64,000 bases of DNA from Chitinophagaceae bacterium. Lineage in GTDB: Bacteria > Bacteroidota > Bacteroidia > Chitinophagales > Chitinophagaceae. The stretch covers positions 62,001-126,000 of the forward strand of contig JAMLHL010000003.1 in assembly GCA_023957125.1 (NCBI GenBank). The letters are read 5' to 3'. This document shows positions 42,482 to 53,146 of this stretch, piece by piece. How positions within the stretch are numbered: position 1 is the first letter of the stretch; each line of letters opens with the position of its first letter. Both the position numbers and the translations under genes were made by a program. A model generated the notes under the pieces. That model made no database searches. It was not told the DNA's origin and worked only from the letters and a program-made list of their open reading frames with translations.

Positions 42482-42997
42482 TTATTTATTAACCCCAAGC
42501 ATAAGCAGAATGTCTTCACTCCGGTCTAATTTGGGGTCGGCAAAGATAACGGTAATTCCCTCACTTTTATCCAAAATAAAATCATAACCCTTATCCACCG
42601 CCAATTTCTGTACAGCGTTATATACCTTATCCTGTACCGGCTTAATGAGTTCCTGTCTCTTTTTAAACAAATCGCCTTCATAACCAAAGCGTTGCCGTTG
42701 CAAATCACGTAATTCTTTCTCCATATTGAACAGCTCATCTTCCCTTTTCTTCTTCAGATCGTTACTTAGCATAACCTGCTCGGCTTCATAGTCGCGGTAC
42801 ATCTTATCCAGTCTTGTCTGCAAATTATCCAATTCTTTCTGCCAGGCTTCACTCAACTGATCCAACTGTTTTTGCGCGTCCTTATATTCAGGTAATCGGT
42901 CCAGGATGAATTTAGTGTCTAACACGGCATAGCGCTGGGCATTTGCGCTGAAAACCGCCAGGCTTAAAAAAATGGCAACAAATAATATTCTTTTCAT
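42482..42997 (-). CDS. Skp/OmpH-family periplasmic chaperone (first copy)
   Basis: The 171-residue protein has a signal peptide (RILFVAIFLSLAVFSANA), the start QRYAVLDTKFILDRLPEYKD and a long alpha-helical hairpin rich in Lys, Glu and Gln (about 45-125). The family-typical IKPVQDKVYNAVQKLAVDKGYDFILD part follows. It acts with the second copy as chaperone for BamA substrates. It lies 184 nt downstream of bamA, with a palindromic repeat in the gap. A weak TATCTTTA element at about 43010 could give it additional transcription. Confidence 0.93.
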   Translation of the reverse strand: MKRILFVAIFLSLAVFSANAQRYAVLDTKFILDRLPEYKDAQKQLDQLSEAWQKELDNLQTRLDKMYRDYEAEQVMLSNDLKKKREDELFNMEKELRDLQRQRFGYEGDLFKKRQELIKPVQDKVYNAVQKLAVDKGYDFILDKSEGITVIFADPKLDRSEDILLMLGVNK

Positions 42998-43069
42998 AGC
43001 TTTTTATTTAAAGATACATAAGCTTTTTAAAGTGCCGTTCCAAAATTCGGACGCATTTCATATTTTCGC

Positions 43070-43126
43070 AGGCGGGTGAGACACCCGCCTTTAGAAGGCA
43101 CTACCAGTCGGTGTCCCACCGGCCGG
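43070..43126. repeat. Bipartite palindromic repeat, copy 1 (inside bamA-skp operon)
   Basis: The first hairpin is AGGCGGGTG-aga-CACCCGCCT (43070-43090). The second is CCAGTCGGTG with CCACCGGCCGG (43104-43126, imperfect). The following stretch (GGGATGCCACAGGGGAGC) resembles that after copy 3 at 61920. Similar pairs occur at 53047 and, in part, at 61897. Confidence 0.75.
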
Positions 43127-43181
43127 GATGCCACAGGGGAGCGAAAATCAGGGATGCACCCCAAAACTCCCGGGCTTCTTC

Positions 43182-45920
43182 CTATTCCGGTTCAAATCCT
43201 AACATGAAGGTAAACCTCGCGGCATCCTTAAACGAAGTTCCGGGAACAGCCAGCCTGTCTAACCCAACCCCATAGTCAAACCCAAGCAAACCAAACATGG
43301 GGAGGAAGAACCTTGCCCCTAATCCTACTGACCGGCGAAGCTGGAACGGGTTCCAGTTTTTGAATTCATACCAGCCATTGGCGGCTTCAAAAAAAGCAAG
43401 TCCGTAAATAGTGCTGCTTGGATTGGTGGTAAAAGGATAGCGCAGCTCCATGGTGTATTTGTTAAATATAGTAAAGAATTTGGTAGTGGACTGCTGATCG
43501 GGGTTGATCTTCGGATCCGAGTTGTCATATACCGGGTAGCCGCGGTGCGCTATAATATCATACCCGAGGATCCCGAAATTATTAGTCAGCCCCGCATCGC
43601 CAACCTGGAACCGTTCAAAGGGTGAAATTTCAAGGTCTTTATTGTACCGCCCTATGAAGCCATACTTAGCTGCGAATTTCAATACAAACTGGCGATTTTT
43701 TTCTTCTCCGGCGGGCTTTCCTAAAGGTACATACCACTCGCCGTTAACCCTCCATTTATGATATTCAACTAATTTGTATTTATCTTCTGTTTTCATAGAG
43801 CCGGGACTTCTGAAAGCGGAATAAGGCGGGGTAAAGGCGCCGCTGACCATAAAGCTGGATCCTCCCGACGGGAAGATGGGCTGGTTGACCGACGACCGCG
43901 ACAGGGTGAGTTTCAGATTCAGTATGTTGGAAGTGGCATTCGACAGTCCCTGGAAAAATCCGGGGTAGTTTTTCAGCTTGTACTGGGTGAAATTAAGCGA
44001 ATAGATCAGCGTAAAATAATCATCCGGCCACTTCAACTGCTTGCCCAGGGAAATGGAAGCCCCCATTGCTTTTAAGTAAGATGAATCGGCTCTTGAATTG
44101 ATATAATAACCCGTATAGGGGTCGAATGCATTGGAATACTTTGAACTGTACACACTTAAGGTAAGGGAATTACGCTTTTTACCCCCCAGCCAGGGCTCTG
44201 TAAAAGAGAAATTGGTAGACCGGAAATACCGTCCGTTCGACTGGAAACGCAGGCTGAGCTTTTGCCCGTCACCCGTTGGAAGCGGGCTCCAAGACGATCT
44301 TTTGAAAATATTGTAGAGTGAAAAGTTGTTAAACACCACGCCCACGGTACCCGTTAGCCCGATACCGCCCCCCCATCCGGCACTGAGCTCCAGCTGATCC
44401 GAAGATTTTTCCTCCACCGTGTAATTGATATCCACCGTGCCGTCGTCCGGATTAGGCACGGGGTTGATCCCGATCTTCTCCTGGTTGAAATAACCGAGGT
44501 TAGCAATCTCCCGTTGCGACCGGATCAGTTCCTGCCTGCTGAATTTTTCACCGGGCAGGGTTCTTAACTCCCGTCTTACTACATGCTCCTTGGTTTTATC
44601 GTTCCCCGCTATTGTCACCCTTTTTATAGTGGCCTGGGGTCCTTCCGTGATCCTTATTTCATGGTCAATGGTGTCGTTATATACCGAAGTTTCCACCGGA
44701 TCCACCCGGAAAAACAGGTACCCGTTATCTGCATATAAGGAGCTGATATCTCCGCCTTCCTGACTCAGTTCTTTCCCCACCCTTTTATTTAAGGTTTGCA
44801 GGTTATACACATCTCCTTTTTTTATACCCAAAATAAGATTCAGAACGGAATCGGTATATTTCGTGTTTCCTCTCCAGGTTATATCGCCGAAATAATATTT
44901 ACGTCCTTCATTCACTTTTAGGGCCACATTAAGATTACCCTTTTCATTATAATAAACCGTGTCCTTTTCTATAACCGCATCGCGATAGCCCTGTGAATTA
45001 TAATAGTCAAGAATCTTGGTCTTATCTTCCAGGTATTTTTTGTCATTGAATTTTGCAGAGCTGAATATCTTAAACCGGAAATACGGATCCAGGTAATCAA
45101 GGGTTTTGGTAGGAAAAAGGAAACCAAAATGTGTGAGATAATCTTTAAAAGAGATCGGCTGTTTTTCTCCGTAGGGACTGGCGTTTTTATCGGCATGCAA
45201 CGATAACCTGCTTTTTTCCTTGGTGCCTTTCAACTGCTTCTTCAACTTAAGCTCGCTGATGTTTTCATTACCAAAGATCATAATGTCATTCACCCTCACC
45301 TTACCCCCTTTTTCTACGATAAAGATCAGGTCTTCCCCATTGGTATAAGCCGTATCCGGACGTTCCTGCACCGTTATCTTTGCACCCTGGAATCCTTTTT
45401 CGGTGTAAAATTTTTGTATGGCTTCAATCGCATTCTGTTTCCGGGCTTCTGTAACCACCTGGCTGGCGGTAATACCTACTTTTTCTTTCAGGTCGGTGGC
45501 CTCTGATTTCCGGATACCCCGGAAGATCAGCTTGGAAAGACGGGGCCGTTCCACCGCGGCTATTTCCACCCAAATCCTGTCTCCTTCTACTTTGGTAATG
45601 TAAATCTCTATATCGGCGAACAGGTTTTGTCCCCATAATTTTTCTATCGCTTTTGCAAAATTATCTCCCCCGGGTATCCTTACCTCATCTCCTACATTCA
45701 GCCCCGAAATAGAGGTAACCAGGTTGGGATCAAAATACTGGGCGCCGGTTACTTTCACTTCGGCTATCGTATATCTTTTAGGAATGGGCTGATCAAACAA
45801 ACCCATGAGAACCGGATCCACAGAAGTAGCGGGAGTGGTATCAGATACCTGAGCGTTAGTTTTAGTAGAGATAATACTTAATCCAAGTAACACTGTTAAA
45901 ATCGTACAGATTCTATGCAT
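43182..45920 (-). CDS. bamA: BamA outer-membrane protein assembly factor
   Basis: The 912-residue protein has a signal peptide, five POTRA-like repeats (about residues 45-480; e.g. IAEVKVTGAQYFDPNLVTSI, GNENISELKLKKQLKG, VTIAGNDKTKEHVVRRELR) and a 16-strand Omp85 barrel. The barrel contains the lid-lock motif GIGLTGTVG and a late conserved stretch RRSVGLGARFFLPMFGLLGFDYG. It ends in a beta-signal (FTFMLGFEPE). It inserts outer-membrane proteins. Between uppS and skp on the minus strand, it forms the classical Bacteroidota envelope operon. The barrel lacks any obvious frameshift and the length is normal for the phylum. Confidence 0.96.
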   Translation of the reverse strand: MHRICTILTVLLGLSIISTKTNAQVSDTTPATSVDPVLMGLFDQPIPKRYTIAEVKVTGAQYFDPNLVTSISGLNVGDEVRIPGGDNFAKAIEKLWGQNLFADIEIYITKVEGDRIWVEIAAVERPRLSKLIFRGIRKSEATDLKEKVGITASQVVTEARKQNAIEAIQKFYTEKGFQGAKITVQERPDTAYTNGEDLIFIVEKGGKVRVNDIMIFGNENISELKLKKQLKGTKEKSRLSLHADKNASPYGEKQPISFKDYLTHFGFLFPTKTLDYLDPYFRFKIFSSAKFNDKKYLEDKTKILDYYNSQGYRDAVIEKDTVYYNEKGNLNVALKVNEGRKYYFGDITWRGNTKYTDSVLNLILGIKKGDVYNLQTLNKRVGKELSQEGGDISSLYADNGYLFFRVDPVETSVYNDTIDHEIRITEGPQATIKRVTIAGNDKTKEHVVRRELRTLPGEKFSRQELIRSQREIANLGYFNQEKIGINPVPNPDDGTVDINYTVEEKSSDQLELSAGWGGGIGLTGTVGVVFNNFSLYNIFKRSSWSPLPTGDGQKLSLRFQSNGRYFRSTNFSFTEPWLGGKKRNSLTLSVYSSKYSNAFDPYTGYYINSRADSSYLKAMGASISLGKQLKWPDDYFTLIYSLNFTQYKLKNYPGFFQGLSNATSNILNLKLTLSRSSVNQPIFPSGGSSFMVSGAFTPPYSAFRSPGSMKTEDKYKLVEYHKWRVNGEWYVPLGKPAGEEKNRQFVLKFAAKYGFIGRYNKDLEISPFERFQVGDAGLTNNFGILGYDIIAHRGYPVYDNSDPKINPDQQSTTKFFTIFNKYTMELRYPFTTNPSSTIYGLAFFEAANGWYEFKNWNPFQLRRSVGLGARFFLPMFGLLGFDYGVGLDRLAVPGTSFKDAARFTFMLGFEPE

Positions 45921-45998
45921 CCGTTTTATATATTTCGCCCGGCAAATTAACGGGATTATTTGAAAAGGTTTGTTAAAAGAATACAGGTTTAATTTTAT

Positions 45999-46763
45999 CT
46001 AATGCGTATCTGTAGCGGATTCCCGCCTGATCTGTTCGCCGGTTTTACCAAACCGCCTTTGTCTTTGCTGAAAATTAAGGATGGCTTCAAACAAATGCTG
46101 CTTCCTGAAATCCGGCCAGCGGATATCGGTGAAATACAGTTCCGCGTAGGCCAACTGAAACAACAGGAAGTTACTGATCCGGTATTCCCCGCTCGTTCTG
46201 ATCATCAACTCAGGGTCGGGCACCGAGCTGGTAGCAAGGTAATGCCGGAGCGTCTCTTCGTTGATCTGGTCGGGCAGTATCTTCCCCAGTTTTACATCCC
46301 TGGCAATCTCTTTTACCGCATGTACCAATTCCCAGCGGGAACTATAGCTCAACGCGATGATAAGGGTGAGTCCGTCGTTGTCCTCCGTTAGATCCACTGC
46401 TTCCAGCAATCCGTCGCGCGCATATCCCGGCAGCTTTTCTATATTTCCGATCAGCTTCAGTTTAATATTATTCTTATTTAACGTGGGTACTTCCTGCCGG
46501 ATGGTTTGAGCCAATAATTCCATCAAACCCTGCACTTCCGTTTCAGGACGGCTCCAGTTTTCCGTACTGAAGGCATATAAGGTAAGATAGCCTACTCCCA
46601 GTTCCGCGCACCCCTCCACAATGTCCCTGACGCTTTCTACTCCCTGGTAATGACCGAAAAGGCGGTTTTCGCCTTTCTCCTGCGCCCACCGTCCATTTCC
46701 ATCCATAATGATGGCAATATGCCTGGGGAGCTGGGTCATATCAATTTCATTCACTTGCGACAC
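45999..46763 (-). CDS. uppS: Undecaprenyl diphosphate synthase (isoprenyl transferase)
   Basis: The 254-residue cis-prenyltransferase has the active-site motif IIMDGNGRWAQ with D21, LYAFSTENWSRP and the C-terminal SGEYRISNFLLFQLAYAEL. It makes the C55 lipid carrier used in peptidoglycan and O-antigen synthesis. It precedes bamA by 78 nt. Its 5' leader contains an inverted-repeat-bounded element (46782-46916), and an upstream TATCTTTG element (46923-46930) is the probable promoter, so the repeat would be transcribed into the leader. Confidence 0.97.
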   Translation of the reverse strand: MSQVNEIDMTQLPRHIAIIMDGNGRWAQEKGENRLFGHYQGVESVRDIVEGCAELGVGYLTLYAFSTENWSRPETEVQGLMELLAQTIRQEVPTLNKNNIKLKLIGNIEKLPGYARDGLLEAVDLTEDNDGLTLIIALSYSSRWELVHAVKEIARDVKLGKILPDQINEETLRHYLATSSVPDPELMIRTSGEYRISNFLLFQLAYAELYFTDIRWPDFRKQHLFEAILNFQQRQRRFGKTGEQIRRESATDTH

Positions 46764-46781
46764 GGGGATGCAATTTAAAAA

Positions 46782-46916
46782 GAGACCGTCTCAAAAGTCG
46801 TGTAAACCAAATTCGCCACGAAGGCACATTGGGGGCCTAAGATTCACAAAATCAGCGCTTTGCAAATCTTTGCTTCCTGGAGTCTTAGTGGCATACAACG
46901 CTTTTGAGACAGCCTC
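46782..46916. repeat. 135-bp inverted-repeat-bounded element (MITE-like)
   Basis: The ends GAGACCGTCTCAAAAG (46782-46797) and CTTTTGAGACAGCCTC (46901-46916) are inverted repeats matching at 14 of 16 positions. The interior shares GTGTAAACCAAATTCGCC and further blocks with 38450-38567. There is no coding capacity, so if mobile it would depend on a transposase in trans. No target duplication was identified. Confidence 0.65.
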
Positions 46917-46922
46917 TTCGGC

Positions 46923-46930
46923 CAAAGATA
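46923..46930 (-). promoter_or_regulatory. -7 element (TATCTTTG), probable promoter of uppS-bamA-skp
   Basis: This exact TAnnTTTG match lies in the gap between nth and uppS. Its transcript would carry the 46782-46916 element in a ~155-nt leader. No clear -33 was found. Confidence 0.5.
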
Positions 46931-46955
46931 TAAATATTATATATAACCGTTCCTG

Positions 46956-47618
46956 TTATTTCTTCTCCGTTTTCGTTTTCATTACCACGTTGTGATAATA
47001 TTTGCAAGCCGGCCTTAACCCGCAGATTTCACATTTGGGTTTACGGGCCACACAAATATAACGCCCATGTAATATCAACCAGTGATGCGCTTTATGAATA
47101 AGTCCGGTAGGGATATAACGGACCAGTTGTTTTTCCGCAGCCAACGGGGTAGTGGCCCGGTACGTAAGCCCTATCCGCGCCGACACCCTGAAAACATGGG
47201 TATCCACCGCCATATTGGGTTGCTGGTCTATAACGGAGGTAATAACATTCGCGGTTTTTCTCCCTACCCCGGGCAATTCCATCAGCTCTTTAACGGTCAG
47301 TGGAACTTCGCCGTTATATTTTTCCATCAGCAACCCGGCCATGCCTATCAGGTGCCGGGCTTTGTTATTGGGATAAGAGATACTTTTTATCAGGGTAAAA
47401 ACATCATCAAAGGTTGCCTGCGACAGTTCGCGGGGAGAGGGATATTTTTCAAACAGGGCCGGAGTAGTGAGGTTGACCCTTTTATCCGTACACTGGGCAG
47501 ACAGGATAACCGAGACCAACAACTGGTAGGGATTATCATATATTAATTCGGTTGCCGCATCGGGCGCATTCCTGCTGAACCAGTCCAGCACATAAACATA
47601 CCTTTCCTTTCGTGTCAT
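46956..47618 (-). CDS. nth: Endonuclease III
   Basis: The 220-residue DNA glycosylase/AP lyase removes oxidised pyrimidines. The helix-hairpin-helix ELPGVGRKTANV carries catalytic K121; the catalytic Asp is D139 (AVDTHVFRV). Four cysteines (C189, C196, C199, C205: CVARKPKCEICGLRPAC) hold the [4Fe-4S] cluster. A TACCTTTG -7 element lies 20 nt upstream. The length is normal and the frame intact. Confidence 0.97.
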   Translation of the reverse strand: MTRKERYVYVLDWFSRNAPDAATELIYDNPYQLLVSVILSAQCTDKRVNLTTPALFEKYPSPRELSQATFDDVFTLIKSISYPNNKARHLIGMAGLLMEKYNGEVPLTVKELMELPGVGRKTANVITSVIDQQPNMAVDTHVFRVSARIGLTYRATTPLAAEKQLVRYIPTGLIHKAHHWLILHGRYICVARKPKCEICGLRPACKYYHNVVMKTKTEKK

Positions 47619-47638
47619 CGAAGATGGTTCTAATGACC

Positions 47639-47646
47639 CAAAGGTA
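47639..47646 (-). promoter_or_regulatory. -7 promoter element of nth (TACCTTTG)
   Basis: This exact TAnnTTTG match lies 20 nt upstream of the nth ATG at 47618. Confidence 0.55.
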
Positions 47647-47668
47647 AACTATGCAACCGGAAATACGC

Positions 47669-47902
47669 TTAGGATTGCTCCAGCTCCTTGCTGATACCCG
47701 CGTATTTGAGCAAAGCACGAACAGCCGAAGGACGGGGAGAATGATGCAACGTATTGAGGTCTCCAACGGCCCGTTCCAATACTTCAAACTTTTCTTTAAA
47801 AGACCAGTTTGTTTCGAGGGCCTGTTGTATTGCGGCTGTTTCTTCCGCGGAAGTTTCTTTGTAAAGAAATCGTATCATGTTTTCAGGTGTATAAATATCC
47901 AT
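47669..47902 (-). CDS. Small protein of unknown function (anti-sigma-like N-terminus)
   Basis: The 77-residue protein starts MDIYTPENMIRFLYKETS and is wholly helical by pattern, with no Cys, signal or membrane segment. The first half recalls the N-terminal helix of small Bacteroidota proteins that resemble anti-sigma factor domains, but I cannot assign it to a family. It lies between nth and the FtsB/DivIC-like gene on the same strand, 50 nt upstream of nth. Support for coding comes from a frame with typical codon use and no overlap with better genes. Confidence 0.6.
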   Translation of the reverse strand: MDIYTPENMIRFLYKETSAEETAAIQQALETNWSFKEKFEVLERAVGDLNTLHHSPRPSAVRALLKYAGISKELEQS

Positions 47903-48058
47903 GCGCCATTCATTTTTGAATTCACAATAATCAATACGGTTCTTAGGATATTCAGAAAATACGGATTAATGGTGTTCTCAGGGGTTTGTCAATGGGGGGA
48001 ATACATTTAAAACGGAAGAAGGGAAAAGATATTGTGAAATCCCGGGATAAAGTAAAAA

Positions 48059-48355
48059 TTATTTTTCCTCTATAATAAATACATCCTCATTGTCCCGCTT
48101 CATCATATATTTTTCCCTGGCGGCTTTTTCCAACGAAGCGGGATCGTTGTCCATCTCCGAAAGCGTCTCCCGCATCTCCCCGATCTGCCCGGAATAATAG
48201 GCCTTCCCTTTTTCCAGTTGTTTCAGCTCATGTGTTCTTTTCACCTGCACAAAAAGATCATTATGATCAAAAAACACCAGCCACACTATGAAAACAAGGA
48301 GACTAAGTCCGTACTTGTTTTTCATCCAGGCAGGTATGTGTTTGAGGTACTTCAT
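48059..48355 (-). CDS. Septum-formation initiator family protein (FtsB/DivIC-like)
   Basis: The 98-residue protein has one N-terminal transmembrane helix (KYGLSLLVFIVWLVFFDHND), a coiled coil of about 30 residues and the family end ASLEKAAREKYMMKRDNEDVFII. FtsB/DivIC pairs with FtsL and FtsQ/DivIB in the divisome. The ATG at 48355 abuts a heptamer repeat array that fills the upstream region, so its promoter is either inside the array or further up. Confidence 0.9.
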   Translation of the reverse strand: MKYLKHIPAWMKNKYGLSLLVFIVWLVFFDHNDLFVQVKRTHELKQLEKGKAYYSGQIGEMRETLSEMDNDPASLEKAAREKYMMKRDNEDVFIIEEK

Positions 48356-48356
48356 A

Positions 48357-48440
48357 TACGAGGTATCAGGTTGCAGGATATAGGTCTCAGGTTGCAGGTA
48401 TCAGGTATCAGGTGTCAGGACATAGGTTGCAGGTATCAGG
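48357..48440. repeat. Heptamer tandem repeat (NNNCAGG type), 12 units
   Basis: One TACGAGG unit is followed by eleven units ending AGG: TATCAGG, TTGCAGG, ATATAGG, TCTCAGG, TTGCAGG, TATCAGG, TATCAGG, TGTCAGG, ACATAGG, TTGCAGG, TATCAGG. The array begins 1 nt upstream of the FtsB-like ATG. The rest of the gap (48441-48618) holds no gene, but has related TGTAACC and CAACTCC strings and CCAAACTAAAAAC near 48520. Confidence 0.9.
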
Positions 48441-48618
48441 CCGGATAGACTTATGGCTGATGGCTGAAGCCCCTGTAACCTGAGATCTGCAACCTGTAAC
48501 CCACTCTCCAACTCCAAACTAAAAACCACACACTCCGGACTTCAGCCACGAACCATCAAACTTAAACCTGCGCCGTGAGCCCTGTAACTTGCGCCCCGAA
48601 CAGATTGAAGGGATGAGT

Positions 48619-48660
48619 GGCTGAAAGCTCATGGCTGAATGCTCACGGCTCAAAGCTCAC
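48619..48660. repeat. Heptamer-based 14-nt tandem repeat, 3 units
   Basis: GGCTGAAAGCTCAT, GGCTGAATGCTCAC and GGCTCAAAGCTCAC are contiguous. They are six heptamers of a different sequence from the NNNCAGG array, lying just beyond the enolase stop. Confidence 0.85.
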
Positions 48661-48674
48661 CACCGGCAACCCTC

Positions 48675-50953
<2,279 letters not shown>

Positions 50954-50957
50954 ACAA

Positions 50958-50965
50958 CAAAAATA
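50958..50965 (-). promoter_or_regulatory. -7 promoter element of gldA (TATTTTTG), leaderless
   Basis: This exact TAnnTTTG match ends 4 nt upstream of the gldA ATG at 50953, the same spacing as at murI. Confidence 0.5.
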
Positions 50966-51039
50966 AGGACTTCATATTTATATTTAAGCGAATGTAGCTA
51001 ACTTAGCCCTCCCTTTTAGAAACTAAATTGCATTGCGAT

Positions 51040-52971
51040 ATGTCATATCCTTATCAGTTAAAAAGTATAGATGAATACAAAGACGCTTACAAAAAAAGTG
51101 TAGAAGACCCGGATACTTTCTGGGCAGAAATTGCAGAGCATTTTACCTGGAGAAAAAAATGGGATAAGGTGCTGAACTGGAATTTCAAAGAACCTAAAAT
51201 TGAGTGGTTCATTGGCGGAAAGCTGAATATCACCGAGAACTGCCTGGACCGGCATCTGAAAACCTTAGGGGAAAAGCCGGCCATTATCTGGGAATCCAAC
51301 GATCCTGAGGAAAGAACCAGGGTAGTTACCTATGAACGCCTGCACAAGCGGGTTTGCCAGTTTGCACAAGTGCTGAAAAATAATGGAATAAAGAAGGGCG
51401 ACCGGGTATGTATTTACATGGGCATGATCCCGGAATTAGCTTATGCGGTATTGGCCTGTGCCAGGATAGGCGCTATCCACAGCGTGATCTTTGGGGGATT
51501 TTCCGCCAGGAGTATAGCCGACAGGCTGGAAGATACCAAAGCCAAATGTATTATTACCTGCGATGGCGCATATCGCGGCGGCAAAAGTATTCCGCTGAAA
51601 GAAGTGGTGGATGATGCCCTTGTAGGAAATAAAACCGTTGAAAAAGTAATTGTATATACGCGTACCAGGATCCCGGTAAGTATGATCAAAGGGCGCGATG
51701 TTTGGTGGGAAGATGAGATGCTGAAGGTTACCGATACCCTGCCGGTGGAAGGTTTTGGAGAAGCGGAAGAAATGGACGCCGAAGATCCTTTATTTATTTT
51801 ATATACGTCCGGGAGTACGGGGAAGCCCAAAGGAGTAGTACACACTACCGCCGGTTATATGATCTGGTGCAATTATACGTTTGTAAACACCTTTCAATAC
51901 CAGCCCGGGCAGGTATATTTTTGCACCGCCGATATCGGATGGATCACCGGGCACAGCTATATTTTATACGGACCTTTAAGCGCGGGCGCTACCAGCCTGA
52001 TGTTTGAAGGGATTCCCACCTGGCCGGATGCAGGCCGGTTTTGGGATATCGTTGACAAATACAAGGTAAATACGCTTTATACAGCGCCTACCGCTATCCG
52101 CAGCCTGATGGGATACGGACTGGAACCCTTAAAAGATAAAGATCTTTCTTCTCTGGAAGTGCTGGGATCGGTTGGAGAGCCAATTAATGAAGAAGCATGG
52201 AACTGGTATTTTGAAAATGTTGGTAAGAAACGTTGCCCGATCGTAGATACCTGGTGGCAGACCGAGAACGGCGGCATTCTGATTTCCACACTCGCTGGTA
52301 TTACTCCGTCCAAAGCATCCTGGGCAACCCTTCCTTTGCCCGGCGTTCAGCCGATATTGGTTGATGACCACGGAAAAGAAGTTACCGAAAAAAATGAAGA
52401 GGGATACTACAAGGGAAATTTGTGTATGAAAGCGCCATGGCCGGGGATGTTGAGAACCACCTACGGAGACCATGAACGGTGCCGCACTACGTATTTCGCT
52501 CCTTATCCCGGTTTGTATTTCAGTGGCGACGGCGCACTGAAAGATGACGAAGGTAATTATCGTATCACCGGCAGGGTAGATGATGTATTGAATGTAAGCG
52601 GTCATCGTATCGGCACAGCCGAAATAGAGAATGCCATCAATATGCACGTGAACGTGGTGGAAAGCGCGGTAGTGGGATTCCCCCATCCCGTCAAAGGGCT
52701 GGGCATTTATGCCTATGTGATCGTGTCGGGCATGCACGGTGATGAAGAGCGTACACGGCAGGATATTACACAAACCGTTTCGCGTCTTATCGGCCCTATC
52801 GCCAAACCCGATAAGATACAATTTGTGAAGGGTTTGCCGAAAACGAGAAGCGGCAAGATCATGCGTCGTATTTTACGTAAAATAGCCGAGGGAGAACCGG
52901 ATAAGGTGGGAGACGTTACCACGCTCCTTGATCCAACGGTAGTGGAGGATATAAAGGTGGGGAAACTATAA
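51040..52971 (+). CDS. acs: Acetyl-CoA synthetase
   Basis: The 643-residue AMP-forming ligase activates acetate. The P-loop-like motif LYTSGSTGKPKGVVHTTAG is followed by WWQTENGG and the SGHRIGTAEIENA hinge region. Near the C-terminus, KTRSGKIMRRILRKIA contains the catalytic lysine that is commonly acetylated. The start at 51040 (MSYPYQLKSIDEYKD) is preferred to 51028 because the four extra residues are unlike family members. It is divergent from gldA. Weak TATATTTA and TAACTTAG sequences upstream are possible -7 elements. Confidence 0.97.
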   Translation: MSYPYQLKSIDEYKDAYKKSVEDPDTFWAEIAEHFTWRKKWDKVLNWNFKEPKIEWFIGGKLNITENCLDRHLKTLGEKPAIIWESNDPEERTRVVTYERLHKRVCQFAQVLKNNGIKKGDRVCIYMGMIPELAYAVLACARIGAIHSVIFGGFSARSIADRLEDTKAKCIITCDGAYRGGKSIPLKEVVDDALVGNKTVEKVIVYTRTRIPVSMIKGRDVWWEDEMLKVTDTLPVEGFGEAEEMDAEDPLFILYTSGSTGKPKGVVHTTAGYMIWCNYTFVNTFQYQPGQVYFCTADIGWITGHSYILYGPLSAGATSLMFEGIPTWPDAGRFWDIVDKYKVNTLYTAPTAIRSLMGYGLEPLKDKDLSSLEVLGSVGEPINEEAWNWYFENVGKKRCPIVDTWWQTENGGILISTLAGITPSKASWATLPLPGVQPILVDDHGKEVTEKNEEGYYKGNLCMKAPWPGMLRTTYGDHERCRTTYFAPYPGLYFSGDGALKDDEGNYRITGRVDDVLNVSGHRIGTAEIENAINMHVNVVESAVVGFPHPVKGLGIYAYVIVSGMHGDEERTRQDITQTVSRLIGPIAKPDKIQFVKGLPKTRSGKIMRRILRKIAEGEPDKVGDVTTLLDPTVVEDIKVGKL

Positions 52972-53046
52972 AGTTTTCACTTCAATAAAAATATCGGGCA
53001 AACCTACCTTATCATTTTTTAAAAATAATTTTTCAGGATTTTTTCG

Positions 53047-53131
53047 CAGGCGGGTAATCCCCGCCTGTAAAATCCACTACCGACCGGAAAATCAAAATTT
53101 CAACTACCGGTTGGTGTCCTTCACCAACCGG
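53047..53131. repeat. Bipartite palindromic repeat, copy 2 (between acs and pgl)
   Basis: The first hairpin is CAGGCGGG-taatc-CCCGCCTG (53047-53067). The second is CCGGTTGGTG-tcctt-CACCAACCGG (53107-53131), perfect over 10 bp. A partial CTACCGACCGG lies between. The second hairpin overlaps an upstream extension of the pgl open frame. Confidence 0.8.
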
Positions 53132-53146
53132 AAAATAATCGTTTTC

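Noticed and set aside
48357..48440. Array of regularly spaced short units, considered as a CRISPR
   Set aside because: Units are 7 nt with no spacers and no cas genes nearby; it is a simple tandem repeat.
52129..52821. Long minus-strand open frame (230 codons) inside acs
   Set aside because: Antisense shadow of a highly conserved enzyme; no own promoter or ribosome site was seen.
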